From contig NZ_JAGEPF010000023.1 in NCBI RefSeq assembly GCF_017573465.1, positions 62,001 to 126,000 on the forward strand: a stretch of DNA of 64,000 nt, given 5' to 3'. The position numbers and the translations under genes are program-made. Of this stretch, positions 35,033 through 44,986 are shown piece by piece. The number at the start of each line of letters is the position of its first letter. The first letter of the stretch is position 1. The notes beneath the pieces are model-generated. The model was not told the DNA's origin, did not search any database, and was given only the letters and a program-made list of their open reading frames with translations. This DNA is from Actinomadura violacea. Its GTDB lineage: Bacteria > Actinomycetota > Actinomycetes > Streptosporangiales > Streptosporangiaceae.

Positions 35033-36193
35033 GTGGACGTCTTCGAAAGTGCGGAGCTCGGGCCTGTCACCTTGCGGAACCGGGTCATCAAGGCCGCCAC
35101 GTTCGAGGGCATGACGCCGGACGCCCTCGTCACCGACGACCTGATCGAGTACCACCGGCGACCCGCCGCCGGGGGAGTGGCGATGACGACCGTCGCGTAC
35201 TGCGCGGTCGCCCCCGAGGGGCGCACGGAGCGGCGGCAGATCTTCATGCGGCCCGAGGTCGTGCCCGGGCTGCGGCGCCTCACCGACGCCGTGCACGCCG
35301 AGGGTGCGGCCGCGTCGGCGCAGATCGGGCACGCGGGGCCGGTCGCCGATGCCGCGTCCAACAAGATGCGGGGGCTGTCGGCCGGGCGGTTCTTCAACCC
35401 GATCGGGATGCGGTTCACCAAGCCCGCGACGGCCGAGGACATCGCGCGCGTCACTCGCGCGCACGCCGAGGCCGCGCGGCTGGCGATCGAGGCGGGCTTC
35501 GACGCCGTCGAGATCCACTTCGGGCACAACTACCTGGCCAGCTCGTTCCTCAGTCCGCGGCTGAACAAGCGCGATGATGCCTACGGCGGGCCGATCGAGA
35601 ACCGCGCGAAGGTCGCGCTCGGCATCGCCCGCGCGGTGCGCGAGGAGGTCGGCGACCGTATCGCCGTCACCGCGAAGATCAACATGCGGGACGGCGTGCC
35701 GGGCGGGCTGGAGATCGACGACAGCCTTCAGGTCGCCCGGTGGCTCCAGGAGGAGGGCACCGTCGACGCGCTGGAGCTGACGGCGGGCAGTTCGCTGCTC
35801 AATCCGATGTACCTGTTCCGCGGCGGGGCGCCGGTGAAGGAGTTCGCCGCGAACTTCAAGCAGCCGCTGCGCACGGGCATCCGGATGTCCGGCACGAAGT
35901 TCCTGCACGCCTATCCGTACCAGGAGGCGTACCTGCTGGAGCACGCCCGTAAGTTCCGGGCTGAGCTGGACCTTCCGCTGATCCTGCTCGGCGGTGTCAC
36001 CAACCGCGAGACGATGGACAAGGCGATGGCGGAGGGCTTCCAGTTCGTCGCGATGGGGCGGGCGCTGCTGCGCGAGCCCGACCTGGTGAACAGGATCGCG
36101 GAGGATCCTTCGACACGGTCGCTGTGCATCCACTGCAACCGCTGCATGCCGACGATCTACACCGGCACGCACTGCCCCGAGATCCCGGCTTGA
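35033..36193 (+). CDS. NADH:flavin oxidoreductase, Old Yellow Enzyme family
   Basis: A 386-residue FMN-dependent TIM-barrel enzyme. Recognisable parts are the N-terminal LGPVTLRNRVIKAAT, HAGPVADAASNK in the middle, HFGHNYLASSFLSPRLNKR, and the phosphate-binding end with GGVTNRETMDKAMAEG. The last 20 residues contain C-x2-C-x2-C and one further Cys, resembling the Fe-S site of 2,4-dienoyl-CoA reductases, but the flavodoxin-like domain normally following is absent. GTG 35033 follows GGAGG by 6 bp. It may reduce an enone or dienoyl-CoA. The substrate is unknown, but the site next to steroid genes is suggestive. Confidence 0.82.
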   Translation: MDVFESAELGPVTLRNRVIKAATFEGMTPDALVTDDLIEYHRRPAAGGVAMTTVAYCAVAPEGRTERRQIFMRPEVVPGLRRLTDAVHAEGAAASAQIGHAGPVADAASNKMRGLSAGRFFNPIGMRFTKPATAEDIARVTRAHAEAARLAIEAGFDAVEIHFGHNYLASSFLSPRLNKRDDAYGGPIENRAKVALGIARAVREEVGDRIAVTAKINMRDGVPGGLEIDDSLQVARWLQEEGTVDALELTAGSSLLNPMYLFRGGAPVKEFAANFKQPLRTGIRMSGTKFLHAYPYQEAYLLEHARKFRAELDLPLILLGGVTNRETMDKAMAEGFQFVAMGRALLREPDLVNRIAEDPSTRSLCIHCNRCMPTIYTGTHCPEIPA

Positions 36194-36227
36194 CCTGGAG
36201 TGCGCTCGAACTCGTAGCGTACGGTGC

Positions 36228-37214
36228 ATGATCACTCCGCAACGCAGGATCGATTCGGGTTTCGGGTTCGGCAGCACGGCGCGCGACGTCCTGGCGGGCA
36301 TCGACCTGTCGGGGAGGCTGGCCGTGGTGACCGGCGGCTACTCCGGGCTCGGGCTGGAGACGACGCGGGCCCTGGCCGGGGCAGGTGCGCACGTGGTGGT
36401 GCCGGCGCGGCGCCCCGCGGTGGCGAAGGAGGCGCTCGCGGGCGTCGGCGACATCGAGGTGGACGAGCTGGACCTCGGCGACCTGGAGAGCGTGCGCGGG
36501 TTCGCCGACCGGTTCCTGGAGTCCGGACGCGGCATCGACATGGTCATCGGCAACGCGGCGGTCATGGCCTGCCCGGAGACCCGGGTGGGGCCGGGCTGGG
36601 AGGCGCAGTTCGCCACCAACCACCTCGGCCACTTCGCGCTGGTGAACCGGCTGTGGCCGGCGGTCCGGCCCGGCGCCCGGGTCGTCGCGGTCTCCTCGCA
36701 GGGGCACCACTTCTCGCGGATGCGCTGGGACGACCCGCACTTCACGAGCGGCTACGACCGGTGGGAGGCGTACGGGCAGGCGAAGACGGCGAATGTGCTG
36801 TTCGCCGTGCACCTGGACGCGCTGGCGAAGGACGCGGTGCGGGCGTTCTCCCTCCATCCGGGCAGCATCCTCACGCCGCTGCAGCGGCACATCCCGACGG
36901 AGGACAAGATCGCGTACGGGTGGATCGACGAGGACGGCAACGAGATCGCCCAGGGCTTCAAGACGCCGGAGCAGGGCGCCGCGACGGCGGTGTGGGCGGC
37001 GACGTCGCCGCGCCTCGACGGGATGGGCGGCGTCTACTGCATGGACTGCGACATCGCCGAGCCCACACCGGACGACGTGCCGGAGGTCCGCGGCCGCAAG
37101 GCGGGTGCGCCCGCGCCCGTGGGCGTCCGTCCCTACGCGACCGACCCCGACGAGGCCACCCGGCTGTGGGCGTACTCGGCGGAGCTGACCGGCGTCGACG
37201 CCTTCGCGAAGTAG
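36228..37214 (+). CDS. Short-chain dehydrogenase, retinol dehydrogenase-like
   Basis: A 328-residue SDR. The cofactor motif is TGGYSGLGLE near residue 33. ATNHLGHFALV marks the core, and the catalytic pair is in YGQAKTANVLF. It is longer than a classic SDR, with a C-terminal extension of about 50 residues. It is 34 bp after the OYE gene and 71 bp before the dehydratase gene, all in the same direction, so a small catabolic operon is likely. The substrate is not apparent. Confidence 0.8.
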   Translation: MITPQRRIDSGFGFGSTARDVLAGIDLSGRLAVVTGGYSGLGLETTRALAGAGAHVVVPARRPAVAKEALAGVGDIEVDELDLGDLESVRGFADRFLESGRGIDMVIGNAAVMACPETRVGPGWEAQFATNHLGHFALVNRLWPAVRPGARVVAVSSQGHHFSRMRWDDPHFTSGYDRWEAYGQAKTANVLFAVHLDALAKDAVRAFSLHPGSILTPLQRHIPTEDKIAYGWIDEDGNEIAQGFKTPEQGAATAVWAATSPRLDGMGGVYCMDCDIAEPTPDDVPEVRGRKAGAPAPVGVRPYATDPDEATRLWAYSAELTGVDAFAK

Positions 37215-37285
37215 GCCGGGCAGGGCACCGTTCCCGGCCGTCGGCATAATCCCTGGGGAGTGGCGGACGGCCGAGAGGTGAAGCG

Positions 37286-38098
37286 ATGATCGACGTGGGC
37301 GGCTGGTCGCCGGGACCGGTGGAGGCGGTCGAGGTCATCGGCGCGGCGCCGTCTGCCGCGCTGGCCGGGGTGCTGGACGTCGAGCCGCCGGGGGAGGAGC
37401 TGCCGCCGCTGTGGCACTGGCTGCACTTCCTCGACCGGCCCGCGCAGCGCGAACTCGGACCCGACGGCCACCCCCTCGCCGGGCACTTCCTGCCGCCGAT
37501 CCCCGACCGGCGGCGGATGTTCGCCGGCGGCCGGTTCGGCGTCCGCGAGCCGCTGCGCGTCGGCGACACCGTCACGCGCCGCGCCGAGCTGGCGTCCACG
37601 GCCGTCAAGCAGGGACGCAGCGGCGAGATGCTGTTCGTGACCGTCCGGCACACCTTCCTGCGGGACGGCGCCGAGATCGCGGTCGAGGAGCAGGACCTCG
37701 TCTACCGCAGCGGCGACGCGGCGTCCCGCCCGCCGGAGGTGTCCTTCGAGGCTCCCGAGGTGAAGGCGCCGTGGACGCTGCCGGTGACCGCCGACCCGGT
37801 GCTGCTGTTCCGGTTCAGCGCGCTCACCTACAACGCCCACCGCATCCACTACGACGAGACGTACGCGACGGAGGTCGAGGGGCACGGCGGCCTCGTCGTG
37901 CACGGTCCGCTGCTGGCGATCCTCTGCCTTGAACTGCCGCGCAGGGCGGGCCTGAAGGTGAACGAACTGTCGTTCCGCGCCCGCAGGCCCGTCTACGCGC
38001 GGCAGCCCTTCGCGGCGGCCGGCTCGCCGGACGGGGAGCTGTCGATCGAGGCGCCCGGCGGCGTCACCGCGATGACCGCGACGTTCTCCGCCGCCTAA
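37286..38098 (+). CDS. MaoC/HTD2-like hydroxyacyl-CoA dehydratase
   Basis: A 270-residue protein of the FAS1-type dehydratase or mesaconyl-C4-CoA hydratase kind. It has two hot-dog-like halves: the first contains GHFLPPIPDRRRMFAGG, and the second has TYNAHRIHYDETYA, the hydratase motif region, with VVHGPLLAILC. It should hydrate or dehydrate acyl-CoA or acyl-ACP esters. Its stop overlaps the stop of the convergent glpD gene by 4 bp. It is last in the OYE-SDR-dehydratase group. Confidence 0.8.
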   Translation: MIDVGGWSPGPVEAVEVIGAAPSAALAGVLDVEPPGEELPPLWHWLHFLDRPAQRELGPDGHPLAGHFLPPIPDRRRMFAGGRFGVREPLRVGDTVTRRAELASTAVKQGRSGEMLFVTVRHTFLRDGAEIAVEEQDLVYRSGDAASRPPEVSFEAPEVKAPWTLPVTADPVLLFRFSALTYNAHRIHYDETYATEVEGHGGLVVHGPLLAILCLELPRRAGLKVNELSFRARRPVYARQPFAAAGSPDGELSIEAPGGVTAMTATFSAA

Positions 38099-39759
38099 GC
38101 CGCGGTGACGGGCGGCTCCACGACCGCCGGCCCGTCGCGGCGCTCCGCCCTGATCTGCAGGACGTACCGCTTGACCTCGTCGGCGGCGTCCTCGCGGCTC
38201 CAGCCCAGCCGGGGCGCGAGGAGGCCGGCGACGTGCTCCGCCGCGGCGAGGCCGCCGTCCCACTCCTCGATCGAGACGCGCAGCCGCCGCGCGAGGACGT
38301 CCTCCAGGTGCAGGGCGCCCTCGTGCGTCACCGCGTAGACCGCCTCGGCGCACAGGTAGTCCTCCGCGCCGGGGATCGGCGCGCCGAGCTCCGGGTCGGC
38401 GGCGACCAGGTCGAGGACGTCCTGCGCGCACGACCCGTACCGGCGCAGCAGGTGCTCGATCCGCGCGACGTGCAGCCCGGAGCGGGCGGCGAGCCGGCGC
38501 CGCTCGTTCCACAGCACCTCGAACCCGTCCGCGCCGAGGATCGGCAGCCGCCCGGTGACCGACGCGGGCACCGCCTCGTCCAGGCCCTCGGCGACCACGT
38601 CGACCGCGTCGCGCGCCATGACCCGGTAGGTGGTGAACTTGCCGCCGGTCACGACGACCAGCCCCGGCACCGGCTCGGCGACGGCGTGCTCGCGGGACAG
38701 CCGCGCGGTGTCGTCCATCTCGCCGGACAGCAGCGGCCGCAGCCCCGCGTACACGCCCTCGACGTCGTCCATGGTCAGCGGCGTGCGCAGCACCGCGTTC
38801 ACGCGCTCCAGCAGGTAGCCGATGTCGGTGTGGTCGGCGACCGGCTCGTCCGGGCCGTCGTCGTGCGGGGTGTCGGTCGTGCCGACCAGCCAGTGCCGGC
38901 CCCACGGGATGATGAACAGCACGCTGCGCTCGGTCCGGGTGATCAGGCCGGTGTCCATCGGGATCCGGTCGCGCGGCACCACCAGGTGGACGCCCTTGGA
39001 CGCGCGCACCGCGAACGTCGCCCGGGCGCCGGTCATCGCCTGCGCGCCGTCCGTCCACACGCCCGTCGCGCAGACGACCCGGCGGGCGCGGACGGTGATC
39101 TCCCGCCCGCCCTCCAGGTCCACCACCTGCGCGCCGGTGACCCGCTCGCCCTCGCGCAGGAACCCCGTCACCTCGGCGCGCGTCGCGACTTTGGCGCCGT
39201 ACCGCGCGGCGGTCCGGGCGACCATCATCGTGTAGCGGGCGTCGTCCACCTGCGCGTCGTAGTACTGGATCGCGCCGACGAGCGCGTCCGAGCGCAGGGC
39301 CGGCGCCTCCCGCAGCGCGCCACGGCGGGTGAGCTGCCGGTGCCGGGGCAGCGACCGGGCGCCGCCCATCGTGTCGTAGAGGGTGACGCCCGCGCTGACG
39401 TAAGCCCGCTCCCACACCCGGTTCCGCAGCGGATACAGGAACTGGACGGGCCGCACCAGGTGCGGCGCGAGCCGGTGCAGCAGCAGGGCGCGCTCCCGAA
39501 GCGCCTCGCGGACCAGCCCGAAGTCGCGCTGCTCCAGGTAGCGCAGCCCGCCGTGGATCAGCTTGCTGGAGCGGCTGGAGGTGCCGGCCGCCCAGTCGCG
39601 CGCCTCCACCAGGGCGACGGACAGGCCCCGGGAGATCGCGTCGAGCGCGGCGCCCGCGCCGACGATGCCGCCGCCGACGACCAGGACGTCGAACTCGTTC
39701 CCGGCCAGGGCGCGCAGGGTGTCCTCGCGGTACCGAGGGCCGAGGGCTACGGATGTCAC
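38095..39759 (-). CDS. glpD: Aerobic glycerol-3-phosphate dehydrogenase
   Basis: A 554-residue FAD-dependent enzyme that oxidises glycerol-3-phosphate to dihydroxyacetone phosphate at the membrane. The FAD motif is VVGGGIVGAGAALDA near residue 23, followed by TSSRSSKLIHGGLRYLE, the GlpD signature. The C-terminal DUF-type domain has EHLLRRYGS. GTG 39759 is preceded by GGGAG. It is the last gene of glpF-glpK-glpD, separated from glpK by a strong hairpin. A longer frame upstream is spurious. Confidence 0.93.
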   Translation of the reverse strand: MTSVALGPRYREDTLRALAGNEFDVLVVGGGIVGAGAALDAISRGLSVALVEARDWAAGTSSRSSKLIHGGLRYLEQRDFGLVREALRERALLLHRLAPHLVRPVQFLYPLRNRVWERAYVSAGVTLYDTMGGARSLPRHRQLTRRGALREAPALRSDALVGAIQYYDAQVDDARYTMMVARTAARYGAKVATRAEVTGFLREGERVTGAQVVDLEGGREITVRARRVVCATGVWTDGAQAMTGARATFAVRASKGVHLVVPRDRIPMDTGLITRTERSVLFIIPWGRHWLVGTTDTPHDDGPDEPVADHTDIGYLLERVNAVLRTPLTMDDVEGVYAGLRPLLSGEMDDTARLSREHAVAEPVPGLVVVTGGKFTTYRVMARDAVDVVAEGLDEAVPASVTGRLPILGADGFEVLWNERRRLAARSGLHVARIEHLLRRYGSCAQDVLDLVAADPELGAPIPGAEDYLCAEAVYAVTHEGALHLEDVLARRLRVSIEEWDGGLAAAEHVAGLLAPRLGWSREDAADEVKRYVLQIRAERRDGPAVVEPPVTAA

Positions 39760-39797
39760 TGCATGCTCCCGAGGTGTAGGGGTTCCATCGTCGGCCC

Positions 39798-39843
39798 GCG
39801 GCGTGTCGTCCTCGTGAGCGGCCGGTGAAGGACGACACGCCGC
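39798..39843. terminator. Intercistronic hairpin between glpK and glpD
   Basis: A perfect stem of about 15 bp (GCGGCGTGTCGTCCT pairing with its complement at 39829-39843) encloses a 16-base loop. It sits in the 107-bp gap between the leftward glpK and glpD. No U-run follows. It may limit read-through into glpD or stabilise the glpK message. Confidence 0.6.
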
Positions 39844-39866
39844 CGGTCGACGTGGCGGAACACTGG

Positions 39867-41384
39867 TCAGTTCACGTCGACCCAGTCGAGCGTGCGGTTG
39901 ACGGCCTTCTTCCAGCCGGCGTACCCGGCGGTGCGCTGCGCGTCGTCCCAGGTGGGCTGCCAGCGCTTGGCCTCGTTCCAGTTCTGCCGGAGCTCGTCGG
40001 TGGTGTTCCAGAAGCCGACGGCGAGGCCGGCGGCGTAGGCGGCGCCGAGGGCGGTGGTCTCGGCGACGACCGGGCGCGACACCGGGACGCCGAGGATGTC
40101 GGCCTGCATCTGCATGCACAGCTCGTTGGCGGTGATCCCGCCGTCGACCTTGAGCGTGTCGAGGGCGACGCCGGAGTCCTCGCGCATCGCCTCGACGACG
40201 TCCCGCGACTGGTAGCAGATCGATTCCAGGGTGGCGCGGGCCAGGTGGGCGTTGGTGTTGAACCGGGACAGGCCGACGATCGCGCCGCGCGCGTCCGATC
40301 GCCAGTAGGGCGCGAACAGGCCGGAGAAAGCGGGGACGAAGTAGACGCCGCCGTTGTCCTCGACCTGCCGGGCGAGGGCCTCGCTCTGCGCGGCGCCGGA
40401 GATGATGCCGAGCTGGTCGCGCAGCCACTGCACGGCCGAGCCCGTCACCGCGATCGAGCCCTCCAGCGCGTACACCGGCTTGTCGGAGCCGAGCTGGTAG
40501 CAGACCGTGGTCAGCAGCCCGTTCTTCGACCGGACCAGCTCGTTGCCCGTGTTGAGCAGGAGGAAGTTGCCGGTGCCGTAGGTGTTCTTGGCCTCGCCGG
40601 GCGAGAAGCACACCTGGCCGACCGTCGCGGCCTGCTGGTCGCCGAGCGCGGCCGTCAGCGGGACCTCGCCGCCGAGCGGGCCGTCGGCGCGGGTGACCCC
40701 GTAGCCGCCGGGCGCCGAGGACGGCTTGATCTCCGGGAGCATCTGCCGCGGGATGCCGAAGAACGACAGCAGCTCGTCGTCCCAGTCGAGGGTCTCCAGG
40801 TCCATCAGCATGGTGCGGCTGGCGTTGGTGACGTCGGTGACGTGCACGCCGCCGTCGGGACCGCCGGTCAGGTTCCACAGCACCCAGCTGTCGGTCGTCC
40901 CGAAGATCGCCTCGCCGCGCTCGGCCGCCTCCCGGACCCCGTCGACGTTCTCCAGGATCCACTGGATCTTGCCGCCGGAGAAGTAGGTGGCGGGCGGCAG
41001 CCCGGCCTTGCGGCGGATGACGTCGCCCTTGCCCTCGCGCTCGAGCGCGGAGGCGATGCGGTCGGTGCGGGTGTCCTGCCAGACGATCGCGTTGAAGTAG
41101 GGCCGCCCGGTGCGGCGGTTCCACACCAGCGTCGTCTCGCGCTGGTTGGTGATGCCGAACGCGGCGAGGTCGGTGTGCGACAGGTTCGCCTTGTTCAGCG
41201 TGCTCTGGATGACGGCCCGGGTGCGCTCCCAGATCTCGGTGGGGTTGTGCTCGACCCAGCCGGCCTGCGGCAGGATCTGCTCGTGCTCGAGCTGGTGGCG
41301 GGCGATCTCGTTGCCGCCGTGATCGAAGATCATGAACCGGGTGCTCGTGGTGCCCTGGTCGAGCGCTCCGACGAAGTCAGCCAT
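39867..41384 (-). CDS. glpK: Glycerol kinase (operon copy)
   Basis: A 505-residue FGGY-family kinase. The N-terminal phosphate-binding segment is GALDQGTTSTRFMIFDHGG. GGVHVTDVTNASRTML, GDQQAATVGQ and YGTGNFLLLNTG are the usual internal signatures. It phosphorylates imported glycerol to glycerol-3-phosphate. The gene lies between glpF (102 bp upstream) and glpD. It is about as long as, and clearly related to, the second kinase at 43447. Confidence 0.94.
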   Translation of the reverse strand: MADFVGALDQGTTSTRFMIFDHGGNEIARHQLEHEQILPQAGWVEHNPTEIWERTRAVIQSTLNKANLSHTDLAAFGITNQRETTLVWNRRTGRPYFNAIVWQDTRTDRIASALEREGKGDVIRRKAGLPPATYFSGGKIQWILENVDGVREAAERGEAIFGTTDSWVLWNLTGGPDGGVHVTDVTNASRTMLMDLETLDWDDELLSFFGIPRQMLPEIKPSSAPGGYGVTRADGPLGGEVPLTAALGDQQAATVGQVCFSPGEAKNTYGTGNFLLLNTGNELVRSKNGLLTTVCYQLGSDKPVYALEGSIAVTGSAVQWLRDQLGIISGAAQSEALARQVEDNGGVYFVPAFSGLFAPYWRSDARGAIVGLSRFNTNAHLARATLESICYQSRDVVEAMREDSGVALDTLKVDGGITANELCMQMQADILGVPVSRPVVAETTALGAAYAAGLAVGFWNTTDELRQNWNEAKRWQPTWDDAQRTAGYAGWKKAVNRTLDWVDVN

Positions 41385-41447
41385 GTGCGGAATCTCCAGT
41401 GGGAAGGGCCTGCGGACGGGGACGAGGACCGATCATGCCGGTCGCCT

Positions 41448-41480
41448 GTGGGGGGACGACCCCCCGCGCCCCCCGGTTCG
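41448..41480. repeat. Divergent REP-like palindrome between glpF and glpK
   Basis: GGGGGG-ACGA-CCCCCC at 41450-41465, followed by a C-run and CGCTTCGCTC, resembles the start of the repeat units at 34621-34990. It lies in the glpF-glpK gap and could form a hairpin in the transcript. Confidence 0.5.
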
Positions 41481-41486
41481 CTTCGC

Positions 41487-42311
41487 TCATGCGGTCTCGT
41501 ACTCGGGCTCGGGCTTGGCGACGTCCGGCTCCACGTCGTCGGACGGCAGGAACCAGCCGATCAGCAGCTTGTACAGCCCGGCGCCGAGCACGCCGCCGAT
41601 GAGCGGCGCGACGATCGGCACCCAGAAGTACAGGTCCCCGTGCTGGTCCTTCCAGGCCCCGCCGTAGCCGGTGATGAACTGCGCGAGCCGCGGCCCGAAG
41701 TCGCGGGCGGGGTTGATCGCGTAGCCGGCGTCCGAGCCGAACGCCATCCCGATCGCGACCACCAGCAGACCGATCAGGAACGGGCCGAGGTTGGCCAGCG
41801 GCGGCGCGTTCCGCGCGTCGGTCAGCGCCTTGATGACGAACAGCAGGATGGCGGTGCCGATGACCTGGTCGCGGAACGCGCCCCAGGTGCCGACGGGCAG
41901 GGACCCGTTGCCCGGCAGCGTCGAGAAGACGCCCTGGGTCTTGATGGTGTGGCCGGGGTCGACCTTGGCCAGGATCTCGCTGTAGTTCCAGCGGACGATC
42001 AGCGCCGCGATGAACGCCCCGGCGGTCTGGGCGGCGATGTAGGGCGCCACCTTCCGCCAGGAGAACTCCTTGAACGCGGCGAGCGCGACCGTCACCGCGG
42101 GGTTGAGGTGGGCGCCGCTGATCCGCGCGGCGACGTAGACGCCGAGCGTGACGCCGAGCCCCCAGGCCCAGGCGATGCTGTCGTGGTCGCCGATGTCGGC
42201 GCCGGCGACCTGCGCCACGACGCCGACTCCGAACAGGATCAGGATCATGGTCCCGGCGAACTCGGCGGCGAGCTCCCCGGCCAGCGGTGGGAATTTCCGG
42301 CGTTCCGCCAT
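41487..42311 (-). CDS. glpF: Glycerol facilitator, MIP/aquaporin family
   Basis: A 274-residue integral membrane channel with six predicted helices and both NPA boxes, LNPAVT and INPARD. The Asp after the second box is characteristic of glycerol-conducting members rather than water-only aquaporins. It starts at ATG 42311 with a GAGGAG site upstream; the longer frame from 42353 is unlikely. It is first in the leftward glycerol operon and divergent from gylR. Confidence 0.93.
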   Translation of the reverse strand: MAERRKFPPLAGELAAEFAGTMILILFGVGVVAQVAGADIGDHDSIAWAWGLGVTLGVYVAARISGAHLNPAVTVALAAFKEFSWRKVAPYIAAQTAGAFIAALIVRWNYSEILAKVDPGHTIKTQGVFSTLPGNGSLPVGTWGAFRDQVIGTAILLFVIKALTDARNAPPLANLGPFLIGLLVVAIGMAFGSDAGYAINPARDFGPRLAQFITGYGGAWKDQHGDLYFWVPIVAPLIGGVLGAGLYKLLIGWFLPSDDVEPDVAKPEPEYETA

Positions 42312-42400
42312 GTCGTGTGCTCCTCGGCTGCGGGGGTGGACGCGAAGCCCCATGAGGCTGGCCAGAACGTAAGACGGGGATGACCCGGAAACAACGGGAG

Positions 42401-42421
42401 GCTGCCGACAATGTCGAACAC
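42401..42421. promoter_or_regulatory. GylR-type operator, site 1
   Basis: The sequence TGCCGACA-A-TGTCGAACA at 42403-42419 is an imperfect match to the perfect palindrome at 42514-42536. It lies about 90 bp upstream of the glpF start and in front of the leftward operon. Confidence 0.6.
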
Positions 42422-42513
42422 TTTCCCCGCCGCCCGGCGCCGGTTACGCTCCCCCCTGTGCACCAGATCACAGAATCCGGGCAGTTCGGGACGGAAACGG
42501 CGGTGATGACGAC

Positions 42514-42536
42514 GGGTGCCGACATTGTCGGCACCC
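42514..42536. promoter_or_regulatory. GylR-type operator, site 2 (perfect palindrome)
   Basis: Two 11-bp arms, GGGTGCCGACA and TGTCGGCACCC, are separated by one T. The site ends 25 bp before the gylR ATG, so it should mediate autorepression. With site 1 it frames the divergent glpF-gylR promoter region. IclR-family proteins commonly bind such repeats. Confidence 0.72.
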
Positions 42537-42561
42537 TGGCCCCAGAACTAGCATCGGAGTC

Positions 42562-43329
42562 ATGCCCGGACCTGTGCAGTCGATCGAGCGGGCCGCCGCG
42601 ATCCTGCGGCTGCTCGCCGCCAGCTCCGGCCGGCTCGGCGTCGGTGAGATCGCCGGCTCGCTGGGCCTGGCCCGCGGCACCGCGCACGGCATCCTGCGCA
42701 CCCTGGAGCGGGTCGGCTTCGTCGAGCAGGACGGCGGCACCGGAAAATACCAGCTCGGCGCCGCCCTGCTGCACCTCGGCACCAGCTACCTGGACGTCAA
42801 CGAGCTGCGCTCCCGGGCGATCAACTGGGCGGACGCGCTGGCCTCGCGCAGCGGCGAGGCCGTCCGCATCGGCACCCTGCTCGACGGGAAGGTCCTGGTC
42901 GTCCACCACGTCTTCCGGCCCGACGACACCCTGCAGGCGCTGGACGTCGGGTCGCTGCTGCCGCTGCACGCCACCGCGCTCGGCAAGGCGCTGCTGGCGC
43001 ACGACGCCAACGCGGCGGCCTCGATCCGCGACACCGAGCTGGAGTCCTACTGCCGCCGGACGATCACCGATCCGCGCCTGCTCGCACGGGCCGCCACCCG
43101 GGTGCGGGAGAACGGCTGGGCGGCCGAGATCGAGGAGCTGTCCATCGGCGAGGCCGGCATCGCCGCCCCGATCCGCGGGTACGGGGGACTCGTCGTCGGG
43201 GCCATCGGGATCTCCGGCGCGGTCGAGCGGATCTGCGACACCGGCCGCGTCCCCGAGCCCCGGCTGGTGGCGTTCGTGCGGGACGCGGCCCGCGCCGTCT
43301 CCCGGGACCTCGGCGGCTCGCGGTGGTGA
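42562..43329 (+). CDS. gylR: IclR-family glycerol operon regulator GylR-like
   Basis: A 255-residue regulator. The N-terminal winged helix (SIERAAAILRLLAASSG, then LGLARGTAHGILRTLERVGF) is IclR-type. The C-terminal effector domain has LPLHATALGKALLA, the conserved IclR signature. In Streptomyces GylR represses the glycerol operon and responds to glycerol-3-phosphate. Divergence from glpF with two palindromic sites between supports the same role here. Confidence 0.88.
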   Translation: MPGPVQSIERAAAILRLLAASSGRLGVGEIAGSLGLARGTAHGILRTLERVGFVEQDGGTGKYQLGAALLHLGTSYLDVNELRSRAINWADALASRSGEAVRIGTLLDGKVLVVHHVFRPDDTLQALDVGSLLPLHATALGKALLAHDANAAASIRDTELESYCRRTITDPRLLARAATRVRENGWAAEIEELSIGEAGIAAPIRGYGGLVVGAIGISGAVERICDTGRVPEPRLVAFVRDAARAVSRDLGGSRW

Positions 43330-43446
43330 CCCGCGGGGGATGCCGGTGACATCGCGGACGGCGGTACCGGGCGGCACGCGGCCGGAGCGCAAGGCGGGGC
43401 CGGAGCGGGAGACGGGGAAGGGGCACGGCGGGGGAGAGGGCGCAAC

Positions 43447-44973
<1,527 letters not shown>

Positions 44974-44986
44974 ACCCGCCGCGCGT

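Noticed and set aside
37133..39838. 901-codon frame overlapping glpD
   Set aside because: It is a shadow frame spanning two real convergent genes, with no family features.
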